Positions 8,320-16,329 of a DNA stretch of 64,000 nucleotides are shown piece after piece. The notes under the pieces were generated by a model. It searched no databases and was not told where the DNA came from. It saw only the letters and a program-made list of their open reading frames with translations. The position numbers and the translations under genes were made by a program. How positions within the stretch are numbered: the stretch's first letter is position 1; each line of letters starts with the position of its first letter. The stretch comes from Candidatus Accumulibacter sp. 66-26 (GTDB lineage: Bacteria > Pseudomonadota > Gammaproteobacteria > Burkholderiales > Rhodocyclaceae): assembly GCA_001897745.1 (NCBI GenBank), contig MKUH01000001.1, positions 62,001 to 126,000 of the forward strand. The letters are read 5' to 3'.

Positions 8320-8360
8320 TGACTGCTCCCTGGAGTCCCACCCGATCTCACTGACATTGA

Positions 8361-8375
8361 TGATAATAATTCTCA
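8361..8375 (-). promoter_or_regulatory. Fur box of the DUF2325 operon
   Basis: TGATAATAATTCTCA matches the 7-1-7 Fur consensus TGATAAT-N-ATTATCA at 13 of 14 defined positions. It lies about 42 bases upstream of the first ATG (8319) of the minus-strand operon. No plus-strand gene begins nearby, so it most likely represses this operon under iron sufficiency. Confidence 0.8.
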
Positions 8376-8389
8376 TTTGTAAAATCAAC

Positions 8390-9118
8390 CATAATCCTCT
8401 CTTCCTGCGCAAAACGCAGAAACCCTTTCCGGGCTCGCGCCAAACGATACCTGCGGCATCGATCGGGCAGACGGTGCAAACGTACAGATAGAGGAAGCCG
8501 GAAGCGACGGCAGAAGTTTCCGCCGATGGATGAAGCGCTCGTCAGACGCGGCAATGCGCGCCAGCCGGACACGAAGGCATCGAACTTCGTCCGCCGCGAA
8601 GCGGCGTCGCCCCCGCGAATCGATCCGGAGTAGAAAGGAAAAAACGGGGCAGCCGGCATTGCAGGCATCCTGCGCGCGCCGAACGATGCAGAACATTGGC
8701 GGGCGCACGGATCACCCGGAGCCGCCCGGTGGCGAGGCGAAAGAAATCGGACGCAAAACGACGAAAACCGACTCCCCGGCACCAATACCGGCCGGACAGG
8801 AAGTACGCTCGGTCGCAGCCTGTCAGCATCGCGGTCGAGACGACGAGACGAATGCCGCGCCACCATCCGGAGATGCCGGCGAGACGACGCCCGCCGCATG
8901 CTCCGCACCGAAGGTTGAGCCTCCCCGGAAGGCTCGAGAGCGCTTTTGTCAGGGTAATCGCCGCCACGCGGCAGCCCCGCCCCAGGGACTGAAAGCACAG
9001 GCGGCGGAGCGCGAGATGCACTCAGAAAAAGAACGCTGTGCGCGCGGACCAGCCACGAGCACGGCTGCAGAGGACAAACGGCGTCGCACGCCCGGCCGGC
9101 CGCCGGGCCGGCGCCGGC
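8390..9118. other. 729-base stretch with no convincing gene
   Basis: Open frames exist on both strands. Their translations are Arg/Ser/Pro-rich, lack recognisable motifs and have no well-placed ribosome sites, as expected of random frames in GC-rich DNA. A GC-rich hairpin near 9091-9117 follows the end of the DUF4198 gene on the minus strand but has no T-run. Nothing else is recognised. Confidence 0.5.
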
Positions 9119-9922
9119 TTACTGCGGCATGACTTCCAGCGTCACCGTATACATCAGACGCCGCTCCTTGGCCGCCGGCACCGACACCTTGCCGTCCTTG
9201 GCCGACGCCTCCAGCCAGTACATCCCCGGCTGCGGCCAGGTGAAGGCGAACTCGCCGCGCGCGTCGGTGGTCGCCGTCATTTCCTCGGGCCGGTCGCGGT
9301 AGCGCGTGCCGCCGCGGATCGCGCTCACTTCGACGCCGCTGGCCGGCTGGCCGTCGAGCAACAGGGCGAAGCGCGCGCTCTCGCCGCTGACCAGATCGTT
9401 GGGATGGGTGACGGGCCGCAGTTCCAGCCCCTGCGCGGCCGGCGGCGGCACGCTCGGCTTGCCGAGCGTGACCCAGGTTTCGACGCGCCCCAGGCTCTCG
9501 GTGACCAGCAGCTCGGTGGCCTCGGCCGGAATCTCCCGGGCGAGCGCTTCCGGCGCCCCGCGCCAGCGCTTGTTCTCGCCCTTGAGCTTGTAGCTGGCGA
9601 ACACGCCCCGGTTGATCACCGCTAGGCGGTAGGTGCCGGGCTGGGCGACGCTGAGATCGAAGACGCTGCGCAGCTTGCCCCGGTGCGGCCGCTCGGCCGG
9701 CAGGCGCTGACCGTCCGGCCCCAGGATGTGCAGGTTGTCGAGCGCCAGCGGAACATGGTTGAAGAAGAAAAGGTCGTTGGACACCGCCGCATCGACGGTG
9801 ATCGTCTCGGCCTTGGCGAGCACGGTCGATGACGGCAGCAGCCAGACGTTGTGGGCCTTGGCCGGCATCGGCAGGATCAGGACTCCGGCGGCCAGCACGG
9901 CCGCGGCGAGGGAATGCTGCAT
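9119..9922 (-). CDS. DUF4198 periplasmic protein
   Basis: This 267-residue exported protein has a signal peptide (MQHSLAAAVLAAGVLILPMPAKAHN, cleavage after AKA) followed by AHNVWLLPSSTVL, the typical start of mature DUF4198 proteins. Beta-rich domains follow, with a C-terminal carboxypeptidase-regulatory/Ig-like fold (ATTDARGEFAFTWPQPGMYWLEA). The family is commonly found beside TonB receptors and is thought to help metal uptake in the periplasm. The molecular role is not established. It is the last gene of the TonB-PepSY-DUF2271-DUF4198 operon, 28 bases after DUF2271. Confidence 0.85.
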   Translation of the reverse strand: MQHSLAAAVLAAGVLILPMPAKAHNVWLLPSSTVLAKAETITVDAAVSNDLFFFNHVPLALDNLHILGPDGQRLPAERPHRGKLRSVFDLSVAQPGTYRLAVINRGVFASYKLKGENKRWRGAPEALAREIPAEATELLVTESLGRVETWVTLGKPSVPPPAAQGLELRPVTHPNDLVSGESARFALLLDGQPASGVEVSAIRGGTRYRDRPEEMTATTDARGEFAFTWPQPGMYWLEASAKDGKVSVPAAKERRLMYTVTLEVMPQ

Positions 9923-9950
9923 GGAAATCTCCTTGCGAAAGAATCGGAAA

Positions 9951-10475
9951 TCAGGGTTTCACATCGACCACGACGGCGCCCAGCTCCTCCCTGCCCTGCA
10001 GCTGGAAGCGGGCGGCTTCCTTCGGCGGCCAGGCGAGCGGCTGGGTCAGCACTTCCCGCCCGCCGACTTCGCGGACGATCTCGATGACCAGCTGGTAGTT
10101 GCCGGCGGGCAGCCGGGAGAGCGCCGCGTCGGCGCCGGAAAAGACCAGCCGGTGCCGGCCCGGCGCGCGCGTCGCGCTGGTCATCCCGTCTACGGGAAAG
10201 GACAGGTCGCGGCCGCTGCGGCGCCACCACTGGCGCAGGTCCTTGAGCCACTTGCTGCCCTCGCCGTCCTTCATCTTCAGGTCGTACCAGACGGCCAGGT
10301 TGTGGGCGTCCTTGCGCTCGCCCTCCAGCCAGACGGCGACGTAGGGACGGTGGTATTCCGCGACGTTGAGGCGGGGGATTTCCAGCTGCACCGCCAGTTC
10401 GGCGGCCGCGGCCTGCTGCGCCAGCGTCGCGACGAGGACGGCGCCGAGGATTTTCTTGGAAGAGGAGATGGACAC
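9951..10475 (-). CDS. DUF2271 periplasmic protein
   Basis: This 174-residue exported protein has a signal peptide (KKILGAVLVATLAQQAAAAE) and then a single DUF2271 domain with LNVAEYHRPYVAVWLE, NLAVWYDLK, WLKDLRQWWRRSG, DGMTSATRAPGRH and a beta-rich end. The family usually accompanies PepSY membrane proteins and flavin-modification genes in iron-reduction clusters. Biochemical function is not known. The start is a GTG at 10475, preceded by CGGAG at 7 bases; no ATG fits. It lies 20 bases downstream of the PepSY-helix gene in the same operon. Confidence 0.85.
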   Translation of the reverse strand: MSISSSKKILGAVLVATLAQQAAAAELAVQLEIPRLNVAEYHRPYVAVWLEGERKDAHNLAVWYDLKMKDGEGSKWLKDLRQWWRRSGRDLSFPVDGMTSATRAPGRHRLVFSGADAALSRLPAGNYQLVIEIVREVGGREVLTQPLAWPPKEAARFQLQGREELGAVVVDVKP

Positions 10476-10495
10476 TCGAAAACTCCGGTCAATGG

Positions 10496-11152
10496 TCAAT
10501 GCATGAAGAAAACGGCGATCAGCGCGGGCAGCGCGAAGCCGCCGGCGACCAGCGGCCAGGTCATGCCGCGATTGGCCGCGTGAACCTTGAGCAGCAGCAG
10601 GCCGGACAGGGAAAAGACGAGACAGGCCAGCGAGAAGACGTCGATGAACCAGGACCACGCCGGCCCGGTGTGGCGCCCCTTGTGCAGATCGTTCAGCCAG
10701 GAAATCCAGCCGCGGTCCGTACGTTCGTACTCGACCTCGCCGAGTTCGCGGTCGATGCGCAGCCAGGCGTCGCCGCCGGGCCGCGGCAGCGGCAGATACA
10801 CCTCGTCCGCCGACCACTCCGCTCCGCCGCCCCCGAGCCCGCGCACGCCCAGCTCGCGCGCCAGCCAATCCCGCAGCGCGGCCGGCAACGGCGCCTCGCC
10901 CGCGCGCGCGCCGTCGTTCACCGCCTGCAACAAGGCTTCGGGCAAACGGCCCTCCAGCCGGCTCACGCGCGGCTTGGCCTCGATCTCGCCGGCATGGTTC
11001 AGCGTGATGCCGGTGACGGCGAACAGGATCATGCCGACCAGACAGATGGCCGAGCTGATCCAGTGCCACTGGTGCAGGAGCTTGACCCAGCGGGCGCGGC
11101 GTTTCGCCGTGCCCGTCGCCGGGGTGCGGAGCGGTGTCGTGCGGTTCTGCAT
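10496..11152 (-). CDS. PepSY-associated transmembrane protein
   Basis: This 218-residue inner-membrane protein has an N-terminal TM helix (ISSAICLVGMILFAVTGITLNHAGEIE), a periplasmic PepSY-like region of about 100 residues, a His-containing WLNDLHKGRHTG segment, and two C-terminal helices. The conserved histidines (LLHQWHW, LNHAGE, LHKGRH) fit heme-binding or electron-transfer roles proposed for PepSY ferric reductases. That role is inferred from the family and from the neighbouring TonB receptor. The start is uncertain: ATG at 11152 or GTG at 11176, neither with a strong ribosome site. Confidence 0.8.
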   Translation of the reverse strand: MQNRTTPLRTPATGTAKRRARWVKLLHQWHWISSAICLVGMILFAVTGITLNHAGEIEAKPRVSRLEGRLPEALLQAVNDGARAGEAPLPAALRDWLARELGVRGLGGGGAEWSADEVYLPLPRPGGDAWLRIDRELGEVEYERTDRGWISWLNDLHKGRHTGPAWSWFIDVFSLACLVFSLSGLLLLKVHAANRGMTWPLVAGGFALPALIAVFFMH

Positions 11153-11182
11153 GTCGATGTTTCGGACGCCTTCCACGCCGGA

Positions 11183-13426
11183 TCAGAAGTTGATGTTGGC
11201 CGAGAGCCAGAAAGTGCGCCCGAGGTTGGTCACGCCGCTGACCGACGCGCCCGACGCGCTGAAATACGGGCTGGTCCACCGCTGTTCGCCGCCCGCGCCG
11301 AGATAGGCTTTGTACTCGTCGAAGCGCTTGTCGAGCAGGTTGTAGATGTTGGCGTTGACGGTCACGGCCTTCGATACCTTGTAGGAACCGCCGAGATGGA
11401 ACAGCGAATAGGCCTTCAGATCGTTGCCGATCGCCAGGTATTCGTTCCACGCGGTGACGCTGGAGGCGACGGGGGTGAATTCGTAGCGGCGGCTCTTGCC
11501 CCGGTACTCGCCGCGCAGCCACAGGTTCAGCTTCTCCGTGGCCAGCCAGTTCAGCTTGGCGTTGGCCATGTGCTTGGCGACGTTGTTCAGCTTGCCTTTC
11601 AGGCCGCCGCTCATCAGCTCGGTGTCGGTCCACGTGTAGTTCATGTTCAGCGTCCAGCGCTCGGCCAGCGGAACGCCGCCGTTCAACTCCAGGCCCCAGG
11701 TGGTGGCTTCGTCGGCGTTGATCGAGTAGGTCGTCGGATCCGGGTTGGCGGCGGCCACGGCGCAGCTCGGGATCCACGTCACCGCGCAGTCGCCCGGCCC
11801 GCCCGCCGTCCCGCTCGTGATCCGGTCCTTGATCTTGTTGTGGAACAGGGTCGCCGACCCCGTCAGCCCGCGCTTGTCGTCGTACAGCACGCCGAGTTCG
11901 GTGCTGGTGCTCTTCTCGGGCTTCAGGCCGGGGTTGCCGATGCTCAGCTGCGCCCCTTGCCGGCCGATGCCGCTGACGCCGTCGATCAGCTGGTTCACGG
12001 TCGGCGCCTTGTAGCCCTGGCTGACGCCGCCCTTGACGGTCCATTTGTCGGTGGTGTTCCACACCAGATAGGCGCGCGGCGTGAACTGGCCGCCGAAGGT
12101 GTCGTGATTGTCGTAGCGCCCGCCGAAGGTCGCGGCCAGCGTCTCGGTGAAGCGCCATTCGTCTTCGGCGAAGACGGACCACATGGTCTGCCGGTGCTTC
12201 TGGGGCAGCAACCCGTCTTCGATCTGGGTATCCCACCACTGCGCGCCCGTGGTGACGACGTGGGAAGCCCCCAGCGGCAGGACGAGCTTGGTGTCGGCGA
12301 CCGTGTTGATGGCCTTCAGCTTCCGCTCGGTGCCGGCCAGCGGATTGGCGTTGCCGCCGACCAGGGCGGCGCTCGGCAGGGTGCGCCCGAAGGTTTCCGT
12401 GACCGACCGCGTCAGGCTCGATTCGAGCACGCCGAAGCCCAGGCGCGAGGTGTGGCCGACGGCGAGCTGCTCTCGTTCGAAGCGCATGTAGTCCCGATAG
12501 CCGTACGCCGAGGCATTCGGCGCCCCCGTGCTGCAGCGCGTGTAGTCGAGACGCCCGAGCCGGCAGTCCTTGTTCTCGTAATGGGTGCTCGCCGAATCCA
12601 CGTCCAGCCAGATGTCGTGATTCTTGTTCGGCGTCAGCGTCAGCCGGGCGCCGACGTTGTGCTGGCGCGACTCGACCGGCGACGGATCGCGCGCGCCGGC
12701 GTCCTGGGCGGCGTTGGCGACCATCGGCATCGGCAGCGCCCGCGCCGAATCGGCGCGCTGGAAAGCGCTGCCGCGCACGGCGAGACCGAGCACGTCCTGC
12801 TTGATCGGGCCGTTGGCATAGATGTTGAGCTTCTGCGTCGCACCGTAGTCCCTGTCCTGGGGAACGCCGGCCTCCACCGAGACCGAACCGCCCCAGTCGC
12901 GCGCCACCTTGCGCGTGATGATGTTGACCACGCCGCCCATGGCGTCCGACCCGTACAGCGTGGACATCGGCCCGCGAATCACCTCGATGCGCTCGATCGC
13001 CGAGATCGGCGGCATGAAGCTGGTCAGCGCGTCGCCGAAACCGTTCGGCGTGACGTCGCCCGCCACGTTCTGCCGGCGGCCGTCGATGAGAACCAGCGTA
13101 TAGCTGCTGGGCATGCCGCGGATGCTGATGTTCAGACCGCCGGTCTTGCCGGTGCCGCCGCGCACGTCGATGCCCTCGACGTCCTGCAGCGCTTCCGCGA
13201 GATCGCGGAACTGCTTGGTTTCCAGTTCCTGCCGGGTGACCACCGAGATGCTCGCCGGCGCGTTCTTCACTTCCTGCTCGAAGCCCGAGGCGGTCACTAC
13301 GACGTCGGGCAATTTGAGGTCGCCGGTAGCCGGCTGCGCCCAGGCGGCACCGCCGGAAAGCAGCAGGGAAAGCGTCAGGGAAATGGGTTTGAGCGTAAAG
13401 GCGGTGCGCGGCGGAAGACCCAGCAT
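11183..13426 (-). CDS. TonB-dependent outer-membrane receptor (FepA/CirA-like)
   Basis: This 747-residue receptor should import a ferric siderophore or similar chelate across the outer membrane. A signal peptide (LTLSLLLSGGAAWA) is followed by the TonB-box-like LPDVVVTASGFEQEV. The plug domain has SISVVTRQEL, GIDVRGGTGKTGGLNISIRGMP, IERIEVIRGPMSTLYGSDAMGGVVNIIT. A 22-strand barrel ends in a terminal aromatic strand (FWLSANINF). The start at 13426 follows GGAG at 9 bases. It heads the four-gene iron operon running to 9119 and has a Fur-like palindrome about 110 bases upstream. Confidence 0.92.
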   Translation of the reverse strand: MLGLPPRTAFTLKPISLTLSLLLSGGAAWAQPATGDLKLPDVVVTASGFEQEVKNAPASISVVTRQELETKQFRDLAEALQDVEGIDVRGGTGKTGGLNISIRGMPSSYTLVLIDGRRQNVAGDVTPNGFGDALTSFMPPISAIERIEVIRGPMSTLYGSDAMGGVVNIITRKVARDWGGSVSVEAGVPQDRDYGATQKLNIYANGPIKQDVLGLAVRGSAFQRADSARALPMPMVANAAQDAGARDPSPVESRQHNVGARLTLTPNKNHDIWLDVDSASTHYENKDCRLGRLDYTRCSTGAPNASAYGYRDYMRFEREQLAVGHTSRLGFGVLESSLTRSVTETFGRTLPSAALVGGNANPLAGTERKLKAINTVADTKLVLPLGASHVVTTGAQWWDTQIEDGLLPQKHRQTMWSVFAEDEWRFTETLAATFGGRYDNHDTFGGQFTPRAYLVWNTTDKWTVKGGVSQGYKAPTVNQLIDGVSGIGRQGAQLSIGNPGLKPEKSTSTELGVLYDDKRGLTGSATLFHNKIKDRITSGTAGGPGDCAVTWIPSCAVAAANPDPTTYSINADEATTWGLELNGGVPLAERWTLNMNYTWTDTELMSGGLKGKLNNVAKHMANAKLNWLATEKLNLWLRGEYRGKSRRYEFTPVASSVTAWNEYLAIGNDLKAYSLFHLGGSYKVSKAVTVNANIYNLLDKRFDEYKAYLGAGGEQRWTSPYFSASGASVSGVTNLGRTFWLSANINF

Positions 13427-13533
13427 GCGAAAACTCCAGTCAGATAGGGATGAAAACGTGACCTGGCTGGCTGGACCGAAGCGCCGCGGCGCGTTCCGGC
13501 AATGGCTGGCTGGTTGAACGGCTGCCATCGTAA

Positions 13534-13548
13534 TGACAACCATTCTTA
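13534..13548 (-). promoter_or_regulatory. Fur-like palindrome before the first TonB receptor
   Basis: TGACAACCATTCTTA, embedded in the AT-rich stretch 13530-13566, matches TGATAAT-N-ATTATCA at 10 of 14 positions. It is upstream of the minus-strand receptor at 13426. The match is imperfect but the context fits. Confidence 0.5.
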
Positions 13549-13569
13549 TTATTGTAACTCATTGTTACA

Positions 13570-14040
13570 AATCTGACGCGAAACTGACAAAACGCAGACC
13601 GACCACCGGCCGCGTTCCTGCGGCGAAACCGGGAAAAAGCCCACCCTTCCCTCGCCGCATGGCCGCGCAGAGCGGCGACGCCCTCAACACCCCTATCTCC
13701 CGATACCCCGCTCGCTCTCCATCGCGCGCAAACCCTGCCAGCGCGCAACACCGGCGCGGCGTCGGGGCACAGACGCCACCTCCGCTCTGCCATATCCGCC
13801 TCACCCGCCCCTGCGCGTGCCGGCGAGCGATGCCGCCGGCACCTCTCGCAGAGACGCCGCGCTTGCACGCCCCTTCGCCCGGCGTCGGCCGCATCGGGAA
13901 AAGCCGGCCGGGACGCGGCCGACATCGGTGCAAGGCGGCCTGATAGCGAGAGAAAAACCGCCGGAAACGGCCAGTCCGTCCGCATGCGCAGCCCGGCTCG
14001 GAGCGCCGCCCGACAAGGCTGCAAGGTGCGGGATCGGCCG
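13570..14040. other. Intergenic region between divergent TonB receptor genes
   Basis: About 470 bases hold no recognised gene. Frames on both strands (for example 13533-13943 plus and 13565-14068 minus) translate to Arg/Pro/Ala-rich sequence without motifs. The region separates two Fur-type promoters facing away from each other. Confidence 0.5.
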
Positions 14041-14044
14041 TTTC

Positions 14045-14058
14045 TTGATTCACCTCAA
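14045..14058 (+). promoter_or_regulatory. FNR/DNR-like site before the second TonB receptor
   Basis: TTGATTCACCTCAA differs from TTGAT-N4-ATCAA at one position. It sits about 100 bases before the receptor start and just upstream of a Fur-like box. NnrS genes, one of which ends this gene row, are typically under FNR/DNR or NsrR control, which makes the site plausible. Confidence 0.5.
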
Positions 14059-14062
14059 ATAC

Positions 14063-14083
14063 GAACAATTCTTATTTGATAAA
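14063..14083 (+). promoter_or_regulatory. Fur-like AT-rich box before the second TonB receptor
   Basis: The stretch GAACAATTCTTATTTGATAA resembles the degenerate Fur boxes seen before the other receptors here (reverse: TTATCAAATAAGAATTGTTC). It lies about 75 bases upstream of the ATG at 14151. The match to the strict 7-1-7 consensus is weak. Confidence 0.45.
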
Positions 14084-14150
14084 ATCACGTCCACCTTCGA
14101 GCCAGCCAGCGGTCGCCAGCCAGCTCCCGATCACCTTTCCGGAGACTGCA

Positions 14151-16247
14151 ATGCACTTCACCATGCGCCCGCTGGCCGCCGCCCTCGCCGCCCTCTGCGC
14201 CAGTTCGCTGGCCCTCGCCGACGCCACTCTCGCCCCCGTCAGCGTTACCGCCAAGGGCTACGAGGCCGACACCCTGAGCACGCCGTCCTCGGTCTTCGTC
14301 GCCGGCGGCGACGAATTGCGCCGCGACGGCGCCAACAACCTCGGCGAGGCGCTGCGCGGCGAGCCGGGCTTCGCCGTCAATGGCGACGGCGCGCAGGGGC
14401 AGAACCCGGCGATCCGCGGCCTGAAGAAGGAAAGCATCGTGCTGCTGGTCGACGGCATGCGCCTCAACTCGGCGCAGCCGGCCGGCGCCATCGCCTCGTT
14501 CATGTCGCTCGGTCTGGCCGAGCGCGTCGAGGCGGTGAAAGGCCCGGCCTCGGTGCTTTACGGCACCGGCGCGCTCGGCGGCGCGATCAACGTGCTGATG
14601 CCGCAGGCGCGCTTCGAGCCGGGCGCCAGGTTCTCGACGAGCGCCAGCTACGACAGCGCCAGCAAGGGCCTGCGCGGTACCGGCGTCGCCAACCTGTCGC
14701 AGGGCGACCACGCGCTGATGCTCGGCGCCTCGCTCGCCCGCATCGACGACTACAAGGCGCCGGACGGCACCGTGGCGCGCACCGGCTACGATTCGGACAG
14801 CTTCATTGGCCAGTACCGCTTCCGCATCGACGCCCAGCAGCAACTGCGCCTCTCGCTGCAGAAGCACCAGGACGAGAACGTGTGGTATCCGGGGTCGACC
14901 AAACCATTCACGCACCCCAACGGCGCCATCGCCGCCGCCGTCGCCAGCACCACCGTGCATTCGCCGAAGCAGGAGCGCACGCTGGCCGAAATCGGCTACA
15001 GCTACAAGGGCGCCGGCGCAACGCCGGTGAACGTCGACGTCCGCGCCTACCGGCAGGAGATGGAGCGCCAGATCTACGCCTGGTCGAACCGCCTCGAACG
15101 CGACATCACGATGACCAAGGTCGGCTTCGTGACGCACGGCTTCGACGCCAAGGCCGACTGGCTGGTGCACCCGCAGCACCTGATCTCGTTCGGCACCAAC
15201 GTTTGGGAAATGACCGCGTCGCCGCAGCGCACCATGGCCAATACGCCGAATACCCTCAACTACGTGCGCGCCGACCCCTTCACGGATGGCCGCATCCGCG
15301 CGCTCGGCCTCTACGTGCAGGACGACATGCGCTTCGGCAAGCTCAACGTGCTCGCCGCGCTGCGCCACGACACCGTGAAGGGCAGCGCCGGCTCGATGGC
15401 GAATTCGGCCAACCCGCTCGGCGCGCACAACACCGCCAACCTCGACCGCAGCGACAGCGCCTTCTCCGGCAGCCTCGGCGCCAGCTACGAGATTTCCCCG
15501 CTGCTGCGCCCCTACGCCAGCCTGTCGCGCGGCTTCCGCGCCGGCGAGATGCGCGAGCGCTACGAATCGTCGCCGCGCGGCGACGGCTACTACTACGTCG
15601 GCAATCCGCAGGTGAAGCCGGAAGTCTCGACCCAGCTCGAACTCGGGATCAAGGGCCAGGACGAGAAGCTGGCGTGGTCGGCGGCCGTTTACCGCAACCG
15701 CATCAGCGACTACATGAGCGGCCAGGACATCTCGGGCACGGCCCGTGCCGCCGCCCTCTGCGGCCCGGCGAACCAGGGCGCCTGCAAGGAAACGGTGAAC
15801 ATCAGCCGCGTCGTCATCGACGGCTTCGAAGCGCAGGCCAAGTGGCAGGCCTGGCGCAACCAGTGGCTGAAGGCCGGCATCTCCATCCTGCGCGGCGAGA
15901 ACGAGGAACTCAACGAGCCGCTGTTCCAGATGCCCGCCGACGAACTGCGCCTCGGCTGGGAAGGGCTGGTCGCGCCGGGCTGGACGGCCGACGTCACCGG
16001 CCGCTTCGTGCGCGAGCAGCAGCGCGTGGCGACCGTCTTCTCGCGCGGCAGCGAGAACAAGACCGCCGGTTTCGTCACCGCCGACCTCGGCGCCACCTAC
16101 CGCATGAACAAGCAGCACACCTTCCGGGTCGCGCTGAAGAACGCCTTCGACCGCAGCTACCACGAGCACCTGACCGAGGGCGTCTCCGGCCAGGAAATCA
16201 ACATGCCGGGGCGCAGCCTGTTCGCCTCCTGGAAGAGCGATTTCTGA
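14151..16247 (+). CDS. TonB-dependent outer-membrane receptor
   Basis: This 698-residue receptor has a signal peptide (LAAALAALCASSLALADA), the start of the mature protein TLAPVSVTAKGYEADTLSTPSSV, and a plug with NNLGEALRGEPGF, QNPAIRGLKKESIVLLVDGMR, AERVEAVKGPASVLYGTGALGGAINV. The barrel ends in NMPGRSLFASWKSDF. Barrel motifs (LRPYASLSRGFRAGEMRER, YVGNPQVKPE) are of the siderophore/heme receptor type. The substrate is not evident. The ATG at 14151 follows GGAGA at 5 bases. A strong terminator follows, and then an ABC transporter whose substrate may be the same. Confidence 0.9.
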   Translation: MHFTMRPLAAALAALCASSLALADATLAPVSVTAKGYEADTLSTPSSVFVAGGDELRRDGANNLGEALRGEPGFAVNGDGAQGQNPAIRGLKKESIVLLVDGMRLNSAQPAGAIASFMSLGLAERVEAVKGPASVLYGTGALGGAINVLMPQARFEPGARFSTSASYDSASKGLRGTGVANLSQGDHALMLGASLARIDDYKAPDGTVARTGYDSDSFIGQYRFRIDAQQQLRLSLQKHQDENVWYPGSTKPFTHPNGAIAAAVASTTVHSPKQERTLAEIGYSYKGAGATPVNVDVRAYRQEMERQIYAWSNRLERDITMTKVGFVTHGFDAKADWLVHPQHLISFGTNVWEMTASPQRTMANTPNTLNYVRADPFTDGRIRALGLYVQDDMRFGKLNVLAALRHDTVKGSAGSMANSANPLGAHNTANLDRSDSAFSGSLGASYEISPLLRPYASLSRGFRAGEMRERYESSPRGDGYYYVGNPQVKPEVSTQLELGIKGQDEKLAWSAAVYRNRISDYMSGQDISGTARAAALCGPANQGACKETVNISRVVIDGFEAQAKWQAWRNQWLKAGISILRGENEELNEPLFQMPADELRLGWEGLVAPGWTADVTGRFVREQQRVATVFSRGSENKTAGFVTADLGATYRMNKQHTFRVALKNAFDRSYHEHLTEGVSGQEINMPGRSLFASWKSDF

Positions 16248-16257
16248 TCCGGTCCGC

Positions 16258-16302
16258 GCCCCGGCCCGGCGCCGCACGCGGTGCCGGGCCGGGGCTTTTT
16301 TC
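16258..16302 (+). terminator. Strong rho-independent terminator after the TonB receptor
   Basis: A GC stem (GCCCCGGCCCGGCGCC paired with GTGCCGGGCCGGGGC across a short loop) is followed by TTTTTT. It begins 11 bases after the receptor stop and ends 28 bases before the ABC binding-protein start. That leaves no room for an ordinary promoter, so the downstream genes probably depend on read-through. Confidence 0.85.
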
Positions 16303-16329
16303 ATCGAAGCAAGCGACGAGGAACGCCGA

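Noticed and set aside
8356-8369. FNR site (TTGATGATAATAAT) before the DUF2325 operon
   Set aside because: The second half-site has two differences and the bases are already explained by the stronger Fur box.
8542-9021. 159-residue minus-strand frame in the gap before the DUF4198 gene
   Set aside because: Low-complexity Arg/Ser/Cys composition, no ribosome site, no recognisable fold; overlaps several equally long frames on both strands.
10499-13447. 982-residue plus-strand frame opposite the TonB receptor operon
   Set aside because: It mirrors real minus-strand genes. The translation is Gln/Arg/Gly/Val-rich with no motif, as produced by the complement of high-GC coding DNA.
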